64,000 nt of DNA from Bernardetia sp042180575 (GCF_042180575.1 NZ_CP170094.1:5766001-5830000); one strand, 5' to 3'; positions 54,404-63,527 are shown, numbered from the stretch's first letter. The notes: generated from the sequence alone by a model not told the origin. Translations and numbers: made by a program.

Positions 54404-57082
54404 CTATAGAAAAAATCCTTCTCCATCATTCACTTTCTGCATATCTAATCCATTTTCATAACTATAGACTTCTTCCCAGTTAGAAAAATAATAAATTCCA
54501 AAGCCTTTGTAATCTTTAAAATCTTCTCCATTATCAAAATGAGATTTTAGTTTTTCTATTTGATTTGAAAAAGCAGAAAACATGAATTTTGATAGAATGC
54601 CATAGATTTGCTTAAAAAGCACTTGATTTTCTATATAGTTTTGTCGTTGTTTTTTATCTTGATTTGTTTTACTCAAAATTTCTACATATTTATTCCAAAC
54701 TTCCTCTCCATTTATATAATTTTGTTCATTTCTAATTTCTTCATTGATTTCAAAATAAGAAATGACTTTTAAATCTTCTTCTGAAAAATACTCTTTTGGA
54801 ATAGGAAGAGGAACAAAAATGCTTTCATTTTCTTGTTCGATAAGACGAAAATCATGATTAATAGAATGAAAATTGAAACGCTTAAAATGATCTAAGTAAT
54901 CTGATAAATTTTGTATCGAATCATTCGTATTATTTTTAATAATTTCAGATTTTACTTTGTCATAGAAATCAGTATCAAAATTTTTGGATTGTAAGATAGC
55001 TTTATAATCTTCTATATTGTTTTTATTCATTGCTTCTACATCTAAGCGTTTGTCTTCTTTGTAAATAAAGGATTCTGAATCAAAATCAAACATAAAAACT
55101 TTACAATTCTTTTTACTTGCATTTCGGTTTACTCTTCCTGCCAACTGCTCGTCGCTATCAATTAGAGAACGGTCTTTAAAACCCAAATCCATATCTATAT
55201 CTACACCAGCTTCTACTACTTGTGTCGTAATTAAAATGACTTTTTTATCTTTATTTTCTTTTATTGCCTTTATAATTTCTCTTCTTCTTGGGTCTAGTAT
55301 TTCTCCAGAAATTAAGTAAAGCGTATAATCTTCAAAATTTTCATTCTCTTGAAGAGATTTTAAGAATTTAGTAGCCGTTTTTTTTGTAATAAATTCAACT
55401 AAAGTTCTGACAGAATCAGAATTAGCTTCTGCATATTTTTCACTTTCTTGGATTATTTTTTCTACTAAATTTTGCAAATAAGTTTCTTTCGTTTCCTCAT
55501 CTCCTCTTTTTGGTTTTTTCCAATTATCTAGCATACTAAAATCAAACTCTACCCTACCAGAAAAATTAGGATTTTGAAAAAACTGTGTTTTATTTTCAGA
55601 GCTAATCAAGTGAGTTACTTTTCCACGCATTTCTGAATTTTCATCTAAAAGCTCATCAATTTTTGGAAGTGTAGCCGACATCAAAATAATTTTCATATTG
55701 AAAAGACGAGCATAATTACTCAAAAAGAAAACTACTTTATCCCAGTGTTTTGGATTATAGGTTTGTAATTCATCTATAATGACAATAGAGTTCGCTAAAC
55801 GATGAAAAACATAATTACTTTCTTTGCCATTTCCTGTCAAAATATCAAAAAAATTGATATGTGTGAGAAGTGTAATTGGATAATTAATGAAATGATTTGA
55901 TATAAAATTCATTCTATTTTTACCATAATTTCCATCATTGTCTTCTTCGTTTGGCTGATGAAAACCTGATTTAGAATGTAATTGAATTATGTCTTTATTT
56001 TCAATATCTAATGTTTTCTTTATAACATCAAAAGTTTGTGTGATGAGTGTAGTAAAAGGAAAAACATAGAATATTTTATTGAGTTGCTCATTTTTTTCTA
56101 GTAGTTCTGTTGCTAGAGCGAGAGAAATATTTGTTTTTCCTCCACCAGTAGGAGCTTCTAAATAAAATAGATTAGCAGCTGGATTATTTCGAATGGTTGT
56201 AAGAGCTTCTGCTGCTAATTTTTGACGTAGTTTATTTAGATTAGAATTGTTTTGTTCTCGCAAACTCTCAAAAGAAACATTTTTTAATTCTTCTGTTTTT
56301 TCAAAAAGAGCTTTATTATATTTCTCAGTAGTTTTGAAATTTTGAATGATTTTTTCTCTTATTATTTTATCTATTGTTCCAAAATCATTGGCTTTCAAAG
56401 TCAATTTTTCATCACTATTTCCATTTGTGTAATCAAAAGTAGCGTAATAATCTGATGCAGTTAAAAGAGAAAAACTTAGCTTGGTTAATGCAAATAGATT
56501 GAATAAATTATAAGAGTGACTGTTTTTTTCTATTCTATTAAAAATATCATTCAAGAGTGTTTCTTTAAAGAGGTTTTCTAATGGTATTTTAGAACTAATT
56601 TTGAATTGTTTTATAAAGTCTTTCAAATTGAGATACTCATCTTCATTAAAAGGGATTTTATCAAAATTCAAATGTTTAGAATGATGTTTGAAAATAGATG
56701 AAGCAAAAAGAAAAATGGTAGTCCAAACGAAAGGTAAATCATTTTTCGAAACAGCCTCAAAACTTTCGTCAAGATGCCAATGAATAAAAATATAAGCACT
56801 CAAACTAGAATGATTAGAGCCTATTTTTAACTTTCTATTTTGTTTGAAATGAATAGTATTTTTCATTTTACTCACTTGAAAATTTGGATTTACCTTCCCA
56901 TAGTCATGAAAAATAATACTTCTAACAAAAAGTGTTTTGATAAAATTTCCTACTAATTTTTTATCAGAAAAAATAGTTGATTGTGCAACTGTATCTATCA
57001 TTTCATCTACAATAGAATCCAAATTTTGAACCTTTGAAATCAGTAAAAAATAGTCATTTACTTTATTTAAGTAGTTAGACAT
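54404..57082 (-). pseudogene. cas3: cas3, main part, separated from its start by an IS630 element
   Basis: The 892-codon frame holds most of a type I-B Cas3. The HD motif IIFHDYGKVNPNFQ is at His59/Asp60; the helicase has Walker A APTGGGKT (~308-315), DELQ in place of DEAH (~437), MSATLPK, and motif VI QLAGRVNRNASK. It starts at an ATG lying in the inverted repeat of the inserted IS (57080-57082), giving MSNYL before the native NKVND. The native first 47 codons are on the far side of the IS, at 58171-58311, and join in frame. A short N-terminally cut Cas3 may be made, but it lacks the first HD-domain histidine (LLEHI), so nuclease activity is likely lost. Whether helicase function remains is unknown. 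Confidence 0.9.
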
Positions 57083-57084
57083 AA

Positions 57085-57600
57085 TTATCGTAACAATTTT
57101 CCTTTATATATAGTAAAATCAATTTTATACTTTTTACTATTGTATTTTTTTAGAATATTTTTTACAGCTTGATGTAAGTCTTCTTTACTCGTGAAATCTT
57201 GAGGTCTTAACCACTCTATTTTGATTTTTCTCCATAGTGTTTCTATGGGATTCAAATGTGGACTGTAAGAAGGTAAGTAGAAAATAAGTACTCCTTTCTC
57301 TTCCCATTCCTCTATTTTCTCTTCTATTTCTTTAGAAATATGCCAAGGTCCATTATCTAACACTAGAACAGTCGTTTTTTCAATTGTTTCTACAAACTGA
57401 TCTATACAATCAATGATAACTTTAGAATTAATGTTTTGGGTGCTTACAAAACTGCTTAGTTCTCCACGCAAGTTAAGCAATCCAAATACATTTAAATTAC
57501 CTCCCTTACTACTTTTAATGCCTACTTGTTCTCCTATTCTACACCAACCATAAGGAACATTGGGTTCTAAATTGAAGGAAGACTCATCACAAAAACGCAA
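57085..57600 (-). CDS. IS630-family transposase, C-terminal frame
   Basis: The frame is open from about 57727 through KWCWKRFRKVTVKKPDPVVYEE before this ATG, so 57600 is an internal Met. DDE_3 residues are visible: RFCDESSFN, VLVLDNGPWHIS and PSYSPHLNPIETLWRKIK. Together with the N-terminal frame it makes a normal IS630 transposase. It stops 2 bases before the ATG used by the truncated cas3. Confidence 0.9.
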   Translation of the reverse strand: MRFCDESSFNLEPNVPYGWCRIGEQVGIKSSKGGNLNVFGLLNLRGELSSFVSTQNINSKVIIDCIDQFVETIEKTTVLVLDNGPWHISKEIEEKIEEWEEKGVLIFYLPSYSPHLNPIETLWRKIKIEWLRPQDFTSKEDLHQAVKNILKKYNSKKYKIDFTIYKGKLLR

Positions 57601-57682
57601 ATCTATACAGCCTGCTAAAAATAAAAGAATGAGAAATTCTAAACTACGTTTTTTTTCTTCATATACAACAGGGTCAGGTTTC

Positions 57683-58126
57683 TTAACAGTTACTTTTCTG
57701 AAGCGTTTCCAACACCATTTTTTTTTTAAGCAACCTTTTTAAAGTCTTGACTGACATAGATTTACCCAATTCCTCTTCCAATTGAGAAACAACTACTTTC
57801 AAACTTTGAGGACTGGCTTCAACTAGAGATTCTACTTTATTCATTTCTTCTTCATTATCTATACGAAGAATAGGGCGACGACCTTGTCCTTTACTCGTCT
57901 CTAATCCTGCTATGCCCTCTTTTTCATACCGATTAAACCAACGAATAACTAATTGGCGAGTAACTTGATAAAAATCCATTATCTCACTAACCTTTTTTCC
58001 TTGATGGCTTAAAAGAATGTAATGACAACGAGTACGGAAAGTTGATGATTTACCTTCTTTCCAACCTTGCTCTAAGGAAGATACTTCCTCTATACTCAAA
58101 CTAATAAAACGTTTTTTTCCTCTCAT
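57683..58126 (-). CDS. IS630-family transposase, N-terminal frame
   Basis: The 147-residue product has the DNA-binding region (RCHYILLSHQGKKVSEIMDFYQV, ETSKGQGRRPILRIDNEEE). The frame breaks at a run of ten A (57718-57727): after RLLKKK it continues out of frame and stops. One fewer A, or a +1/-2 shift, would join it to KWCWKRFRK of the second frame. Confidence 0.88.
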   Translation of the reverse strand: MRGKKRFISLSIEEVSSLEQGWKEGKSSTFRTRCHYILLSHQGKKVSEIMDFYQVTRQLVIRWFNRYEKEGIAGLETSKGQGRRPILRIDNEEEMNKVESLVEASPQSLKVVVSQLEEELGKSMSVKTLKRLLKKKMVLETLQKSNC

Positions 58127-58161
58127 AAAACAAAGATAAAAAAAATATTTAATAATTTTGT

Positions 58162-58311
58162 CTAACTACTTATATGTTCTAACAAAGTTTCAGGAAGTTG
58201 TTTTTCTATTTTTGTAGTGTGTGCTAAATAGTTTTCATAATTTTCTAAGAAAACAGATATAGAAGTAGAGTTATGAACTATGCTTTCAAAAGAGTTGTAC
58301 GACTTTTTCAT
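58162..58311 (-). pseudogene. cas3: cas3, N-terminal fragment
   Basis: Starting with MKKSYNSFESIVHNSTS and running to LLEHI at 58171, these 47 codons continue exactly into NKVNDYFLL of the main part once the IS and one TA are removed, for a 934-residue Cas3. With the IS in place the frame ends after two IS codons (AGT AGT TAG). The start overlaps the cas5 end by 26 bp, as is common for coupled cas genes. LLEHI is likely the first metal-binding histidine of the HD domain. Confidence 0.85.
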
Positions 58312-59083
58312 TGGGTAATTGGTAAAGATTATCTATTGAATAATTTTGTTGTAAAAGCCAATCTGTATAAGCAAATGATTTGAATTCATATTGCATCAAA
58401 ACAGAATCGTAACCCACAGGTAAGTTTTCGAAGAATACAAAACTGTTTCCTTCCTTCGCAAAAGCTAACTCCATAGCATCAAATTCTTTTGTGTTGCCTT
58501 TTACACTTACTTTTTTTAAGAATAATGTAGCTAGTTCGAAAGATGAATCGGTTTTATCAAATACTTTAGGTTTGTCATAATCTTGAAAATTATCCCACCA
58601 AATAGAGAAATCATTTTTTCCTAAGTAAGGCAAATATTCAGCTTTGTTATTTTCCAAATTATCATAAAGTTGCTTTTCTAAATCACTTTCTAAATTCAGA
58701 ATTAAAAAACAGCGATAACTTGGTTTTATTAAAGTTTGTTCATCTATTATTAGATTACCTCCTATTTCTTTACTTGCATAACCGACTCCATTATTATAGC
58801 GAATAACTGTTTTGGAATAATTCCCTTTTTCCTCTTCTAAAGGTTGTATTCCTACTTTTAGATGATTCAATTTTTCGTAATATTCAGGTATGTATGCACG
58901 TTTCTGTTTTTTGCTAGTTTCTAAAATAGTTTTAAAACCTTTTAATCCGATAATTGCTCCCAAAATTCCTAATAAAGCAGGTTTATGAAGCATATTGTAA
59001 GTAATATAGATAGGCTCATTACTATCAGGTTTCTTTAAAAAGCCAAAATCAGCTTTTATATCGAATGAGATTAATTTGTTCAT
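58286..59083 (-). CDS. cas5: CRISPR-associated Cascade subunit Cas5 (type I-B)
   Basis: The 265-residue protein begins LISFDIKADFGFLKKPDSNE and has the Cas5 RAMP pattern: YNMLHKPALLGILGAIIGL near the start, then KTVIRYNNGVGYASKEIGGN and a C-terminal NLPVGYDSVLMQYE. Cas5 holds the crRNA 5' handle. Its end overlaps the original cas3 start. Confidence 0.92.
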   Translation of the reverse strand: MNKLISFDIKADFGFLKKPDSNEPIYITYNMLHKPALLGILGAIIGLKGFKTILETSKKQKRAYIPEYYEKLNHLKVGIQPLEEEKGNYSKTVIRYNNGVGYASKEIGGNLIIDEQTLIKPSYRCFLILNLESDLEKQLYDNLENNKAEYLPYLGKNDFSIWWDNFQDYDKPKVFDKTDSSFELATLFLKKVSVKGNTKEFDAMELAFAKEGNSFVFFENLPVGYDSVLMQYEFKSFAYTDWLLQQNYSIDNLYQLPNEKVVQLF

Positions 59084-59102
59084 GTTTTTTTTATTTTATA
59101 TT

Positions 59103-59188
59103 GTCATTCTGAACGAAGTGAAGAATCTAATAACTATGTTTTAGATTCCTCATTGCTTCGGAATGACAAAACAGGGTTCGGAATGACA
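59103..59188. repeat. GTCATTC-type palindromic element, copy 2 (cas5 - GIY-YIG gap)
   Basis: A full copy of the palindrome at 59103-59167, then short extra TTCGGAATGACA units. Confidence 0.78.
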
Positions 59189-59214
59189 GAATAGTGTGTG
59201 GAATGATAAATATA

Positions 59215-59517
59215 TTAATCTTGAATATCATTATTGAGAAATCTCCATTTAGGATTCATTTCATTTATTAAGGCTTCTTTTTTCTCTCTTCGCCAGCCTT
59301 TTATTTCTTTTTCTCTATCAATGGCATCTTGAATCCATTGAAAATGCTCCCAGTAAATGAGATTGTAACAATAATAGCGTCCTGCAAAAGTTTGTTTTTG
59401 TCCACTATTATCATAATGCTCTTGTAATCTTCTAACCAAATCATTCGTAACGCCTGTATAAAGTGTCGTTTTTCTAGGGTTAGTTGTGATATAGACATAA
59501 TAGTTGTGTTCTTTCAT
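59215..59517 (-). CDS. GIY-YIG nuclease family protein
   Basis: The 100-residue protein is a standalone GIY-YIG domain: YYVYITTNPRKTTLYTGVT carries the two-strand GIY-YIG motif, followed by NDLVRRLQEHYDNSG with the conserved Arg, and EKEIKGWRREKKEALI. It belongs to the small UPF0213/YhbQ-type or putative endonuclease group. It sits inside the cas operon with palindromic elements on both sides, so it may have been inserted. A link to CRISPR function is not shown by the sequence. Confidence 0.9.
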   Translation of the reverse strand: MKEHNYYVYITTNPRKTTLYTGVTNDLVRRLQEHYDNSGQKQTFAGRYYCYNLIYWEHFQWIQDAIDREKEIKGWRREKKEALINEMNPKWRFLNNDIQD

Positions 59518-59574
59518 CTTTGTGAAATTTTATGAGGTTGTGATTTTTTGTTGCTGTTTTCTTTTTCTTTGTTT

Positions 59575-59679
59575 GTCATTCTGAACGTAGTGAAGAATCT
59601 AATACGTATGTTTTAGATTCCTCACAAGTTCGGAATGACAAGAAAAAACAGAATGACAAAGACAGTTCAGAATGACAAG
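59575..59679. repeat. GTCATTC-type palindromic element, copy 3 (GIY-YIG - cas7 gap)
   Basis: A full palindrome (59575-59640) plus two partial GAATGACA units. Confidence 0.78.
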
Positions 59680-59687
59680 TTTGGTAG

Positions 59688-60659
59688 TTAATTAATTTCT
59701 TTTCCAGAAGTAATATCAAAACATGCAGCCATAGAAGGAACATTTTGTAATTCTATACTACTACTCAAATAATAAATTTCTATTTTTTCTAAATCTTCTT
59801 TATTGCCTTCTAAAAGAGATTTAAGTTTTGATAAATCAAAAATATCTTTTGTGTCATTTTTAGACATTTCTATTAAATTTCCAAAAGTAGGAAATACCTT
59901 TTTCGAATCTTCTTTTAATTGAACCCAAATAAGCATCTCATTATCAATTCCAGCTTTTGAAGAAGAATCAAAGTAAGTTGCTCCTGAACGAAAAGCTATT
60001 TTAAGTTTGTCAATATCTTCTTGAGTAAGATTAGTTGCTTTTTCTCCTGCTAGTTTTACAACCTCTTCTAAATTTTTAGGATTTACTGAGAAATGGTGCA
60101 GATAATGACCTTCTTGAAGTTTGGACTGACGACCTAAAGTAGTGGCTTCTTTACTTACTTCTTCATTTTCTCCACCTTTATCATTCTTTTTTGCTTTAGG
60201 ATTAGCAAAAGGCGACATAATTTGTTCAGAATAAATATTATTTTCTTTCCAAATATTTATACCATGATTGATTTGAGTTGTTCCATGAATAGAAAGAGCC
60301 ACATTTCCACTTTTTGCTTTCATGGCGAAAGTAGCACCGAAGGTTCTCACATCAAGACAACTCAATAAGTTTTGAGCAAACTCTTCTTTAGATTCTTTCT
60401 TTGCATTTGGAAAGTGATGGTCGTATGTTTCCTCTAAATTTCTTGGATTAAAATCGCCTTCTTTTTGTGTTTTGAAATAAAACATTTTTTCATTAGAAAT
60501 ATCTTTTAGATAATTTTTTACTAAATACTTAAATGCTTTATCAGTAGCATACACTTTTCCATCTGGAAGTGTACGAGGTTGATGGCTAAAATCTGCATTA
60601 TAACTTGCATTGATAGCACGAACAATAGCACAGCCGAAAACTCTGTTTTTAAAACTCAT
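59688..60659 (-). CDS. cas7: CRISPR-associated Cascade backbone subunit Cas7 (Csh2-like)
   Basis: The 323-residue protein begins MSFKNRVFGCAIVRAINASYN and includes DVRTFGATFAMKAKSGNVAL, SIHGTTQINHGINIW and EGHYLHHFSVNPKNLEEV, which match the type I-B Cas7/Csh2 family. The HGTTQINHG region resembles the conserved GPVQ block. Cas7 forms the crRNA-binding backbone of Cascade. It looks intact. Confidence 0.9.
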   Translation of the reverse strand: MSFKNRVFGCAIVRAINASYNADFSHQPRTLPDGKVYATDKAFKYLVKNYLKDISNEKMFYFKTQKEGDFNPRNLEETYDHHFPNAKKESKEEFAQNLLSCLDVRTFGATFAMKAKSGNVALSIHGTTQINHGINIWKENNIYSEQIMSPFANPKAKKNDKGGENEEVSKEATTLGRQSKLQEGHYLHHFSVNPKNLEEVVKLAGEKATNLTQEDIDKLKIAFRSGATYFDSSSKAGIDNEMLIWVQLKEDSKKVFPTFGNLIEMSKNDTKDIFDLSKLKSLLEGNKEDLEKIEIYYLSSSIELQNVPSMAACFDITSGKEIN

Positions 60660-60720
60660 AATTTTGTTGGTTTGAAGATGTATAGATTATAACTGTTAGG
60701 TTAATTTTGATTTTTTATTT

Positions 60721-60827
60721 TGTCATTCTGTGTTGTGTTTGTCATTCCGAACTTGTGAGGAATCTAAAACATACGTATTAGATTCTTCGCTTCGCTCAGA
60801 ATGACAATACAAGTTCGGAATGACAAT
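60721..60827. repeat. GTCATTC-type palindromic element, copy 4 (cas7 - cas11b gap)
   Basis: A full copy in inverted order (60741-60806) with half units at 60721 and 60815. Confidence 0.78.
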
Positions 60828-60896
60828 GAGTAGTGTTTGGAATTAGAAACAGAATTACAATAAAAACTAACTTGACAGATGAAGTATAAATTAATT

Positions 60897-61304
60897 TTAG
60901 TTAGATTCTGTGTTGTCTTTGTCTTTTGAAAAAATAGATTTTGAAAAGTAACCTGCAAGGACAAGAGGAAGTAAGTTTTTCATGTTGCTTTCAGTAGGTT
61001 CATAGCCCATTACTTCACTCATCAGTTTATCAAATTCGTATTTCTTTTTGTAGAATTTAATAGCGTGTTTGTAAATATTGAATGTATTTAAAATAGCTAC
61101 TTTTAGTTGTCCAACATCGCTTTTTTGAAGGAAAGGTTCTAATAAAGCGTGTGTTCTGTTTCCAACTTCACTTTGATTGAGTAAATAATGAACAATTTGA
61201 CCTACTGCAAAAGCAAAAGTGTCATCATCTTGTAAGTGTTCATTACTTTCAGATTTTGCAAGTTGAGGCAAATATTCTAATAATTCTTGTGTTCTATTGA
61301 CCAT
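60897..61304 (-). CDS. Small-subunit (Cas11b-like) protein, separate from Cas8b
   Basis: The 135-residue all-helical protein begins VNRTQELLEYLPQLAKSES and ends in KLMSEVMGYEPTESNMKNLLPLVLAGYF. In many type I-B Cas8b/Csh1 proteins a helical C-terminal region of this kind follows the main part and can be made separately as the small subunit Cas11b. Here the ATG at 61304 lies 6 bases past the restored cas8b stop and in the same frame. It is thus likely a genuine Cas11b gene or the C-terminus of an older fusion. The functional role is inferred from position and fold. Confidence 0.75.
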   Translation of the reverse strand: MVNRTQELLEYLPQLAKSESNEHLQDDDTFAFAVGQIVHYLLNQSEVGNRTHALLEPFLQKSDVGQLKVAILNTFNIYKHAIKFYKKKYEFDKLMSEVMGYEPTESNMKNLLPLVLAGYFSKSIFSKDKDNTESN

Positions 61305-61310
61305 ATTTTT

Positions 61311-62773
61311 TCATGGTTTGGATTTGTTGGTATTTGTAAAAAAGTTGTAAAGACTAAACCAAATATTTAGCTTTTCTTTAATGTCTTCATTTTTAGTATG
61401 AAAACCTCTTTTATATTGTGCATTTTTTTTAAATTCATCATTTCGAATATCATCTAAAATTCCTTGCCGCATCATATCGTTAAACATGACATGACCTTAG
61501 TAATAGCTTGACGTTTAGATTTATAGACAAAATCATAAATAGCTTGACGATAACGTAGAAGTTGGTTATAAACTGTATGAGTCATGTATTTTGGGTTGTA
61601 TTCTAATTCTCCAAAATATTTCAACCAAGTATCTGTCTTTAATTGTCCATTAAAAATTCTATTAAAAACGTGGTTTTCTAAATCAAAAACAGTTTCAATT
61701 TTTTTACTAGACTGTTTTCCACCTAAGGGAAAAATTTCTTGAATAATTGCCTCTTTTTCTTCATACTTGAACATAGGTACAAAATCAATATCAACTATTC
61801 GGCTTCCTTTTGTTCCTTGAAAATAAATGAGGTAATAATTTTGAAGACTTTGAGAATCAGATTTTCCCAGAATATTTTTTATCATTTGAGCATGTCCCAT
61901 TTTTTGCTCTTTATCGCTTTGGAAAATGCTAATCATTTTTTCATTAAGTTCTTGTCTATCTACAAAAACAGGTACAGGATTAGGGATTTGCTTGTTTTTT
62001 TGTAGCTCAAAGAAACGCCATAATTGCATAGCTACTTCTCCATCTACTCTAAAATTATATTCTAAAGGAGCTGTAAAATGTTTGAGAAACATTTTTTTAT
62101 CATTAAAACCACTCAAATTATCACTTATTCCGAATGTTGTATCTTCAATTTTAACATTGAATTTGTCTTTATTAAAAACTTTTTCAGATAAATAGGCTTG
62201 ATGAACAACTGAAAAATCAGCTAATGTGGGATTTTTTAGAAAGAAGTAAATAAGGTTTTTCTTGTTTAACTCTTCAAACTCTGAAATTTGTGGAATAAGT
62301 TGTAATAACTTGCTTTCACAAAACCCTCTGAATGAATCAAGCCAGTCAAGATGTTTTTGTTCTTTTACATAACTTTGTGCAGCTTTGAAATAAGCTCGTA
62401 CAGAATCATCTATTTCTAAACTGTATCGTTCCTTTTTCAAGGCTATTGCAAATGGATTTGCTGTAAACATAAAAATCCCAGAAGAACTATTGAAACTTTT
62501 GTTTTTTCCACTTCCTACAACTGTTGAATTGATTTGTAGAGATAAAAATTTCTTATATAGAGTTGGATTTTCTATTTCATTTTTTGTATCAAAAACTAAA
62601 ATATCTTCTTTAGTTTCAAATACTTCTTTTTCATTAATTAAGACATATTCATCTTTTTGTTTTTCGATATCTAGCAAAACATATATACCTTCTTTTAACT
62701 GAAGGTTGCGAGAAAAAACCTCTTCATCTTTTTGGCTAATATGTTCTATAAAGTTTTTAATTTCTTGTATCAT
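61311..62773 (-). pseudogene. cas8b: cas8b (csh1), frameshifted by a 5-bp duplication
   Basis: The intact part (433 codons, stop at 61472) holds a Csh1-like large subunit: IQEIKNFIEHISQKDE, TVVGSGKNKSFNSSSGIF, PLEYNFRVDGEVAMQLWRFFE and YNQLLRYRQAIYDFVYKSK. After RQAITKVM it reads SCLTI and stops. At 61484-61493 (plus strand) the five bases ACATG are repeated. Removing one copy restores MFNDMMRQGILDDIRND, FKKNAQYKRGFHTKNEDIK and a C-terminal EKLNIWFSLYNFFTN to a TGA at 61311, for a 485-residue protein. The missing part belongs to the conserved C-terminal domain. Cascade function is probably damaged, but a truncated Cas8b could still be made. Confidence 0.88.
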
Positions 62774-62792
62774 GGTTATGTTAGTTTAGTTT

Positions 62793-62842
62793 TTAGATTC
62801 CTCACTTCGTTCGGAATGACAAAGCAGCATTCGGAATGACAA
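62793..62842. repeat. GTCATTC-type element, half copy (cas8b - cas6 gap)
   Basis: Only the AGATTCCTCACTTCGTTCGG-AATGACA half and one repeat of TTCGGAATGACAA are present. Confidence 0.7.
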
Positions 62843-62855
62843 TAGTAAAAACAAC

Positions 62856-63527
62856 CTACCTCAAAGCCCCAAATCCCATCCCAGTATTATTCCCAACGCC
62901 TACATTCCAAGCAAAGGCGAGCGTTTCAGATTTTCCTTCGATGATAACAGGACACATAGAAGCACGGTAATTTTTGTTTTTGATACGCATCATTTTTGTT
63001 TTTGCTTTGTCGTAACTCGTGTCAAAATAAACTTTCAAATTTGGGTCTGAAATTCCTGCTTTTTGGAGTTTGGTTTGTAGGGTTTGAGTGAGAAGTTCGT
63101 TTGTGATTTCATCTTTGTAGATATAATATTTTTGAAATTCTTTTCCTGTTTCGTCTAGTTCATTTCGTTTCAAAAAAACAGGACTTCCCAACCAAAACTG
63201 TGCTTTTGTTCCGAATTGTGGAGTTTCTACCAATGAAATGTCTTTTACTTCCATTCCATATTCTACATGGCTATTCTGAAAAACACCTCGCACAAGTTCC
63301 TGTACAAAAGGCATATCAAAAGCACTAATAAACCACTTTGCACCATATTTAAAATCTAAAAAATCGCCTTTTTTTCTACTTCCTTGCAACCAAGAAAAAG
63401 AATAGAGAGAAATTTCATCGTGATAATTATTTTCGCCGAGCCATTTATGGATTTTACCCAAAAGCCGTTGAGGATATTCAAAAGATACAGGGCGAGTATT
63501 TGGAGTAAGATTGACAAGCATTCGCAT
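62856..63527 (-). CDS. cas6: CRISPR pre-crRNA endoribonuclease Cas6
   Basis: The 223-residue RAMP-fold protein begins MRMLVNLTPNTRPVSFEYPQ. A likely catalytic His27 is in YPQRLLGKIHKWL, and the glycine-rich C-terminal loop NVGVGNNTGMGFGALR is diagnostic for Cas6. It cuts the repeat to leave the ATTGAAAC handle. It is the first gene of the cas operon and looks intact. Confidence 0.93.
   Translation of the reverse strand: MRMLVNLTPNTRPVSFEYPQRLLGKIHKWLGENNYHDEISLYSFSWLQGSRKKGDFLDFKYGAKWFISAFDMPFVQELVRGVFQNSHVEYGMEVKDISLVETPQFGTKAQFWLGSPVFLKRNELDETGKEFQKYYIYKDEITNELLTQTLQTKLQKAGISDPNLKVYFDTSYDKAKTKMMRIKNKNYRASMCPVIIEGKSETLAFAWNVGVGNNTGMGFGALR

Larger units (their letters stand above)
57070..58170 (-). 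mobile_element. IS630-family insertion sequence inside cas3, 1.1 kb
   Basis: The ends are inverted: AGTAGTTAGACA at 57070-57081 and its reverse complement TGTCTAACTACT at 58159-58170. A TA dinucleotide is duplicated on both sides (57068-57069; 58171-58172), the standard IS630/Tc1-mariner target. Joining the flanks at one TA restores the cas3 frame. The transposase is in two frames (57683-58126 and 57085-57600). Confidence 0.92.
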
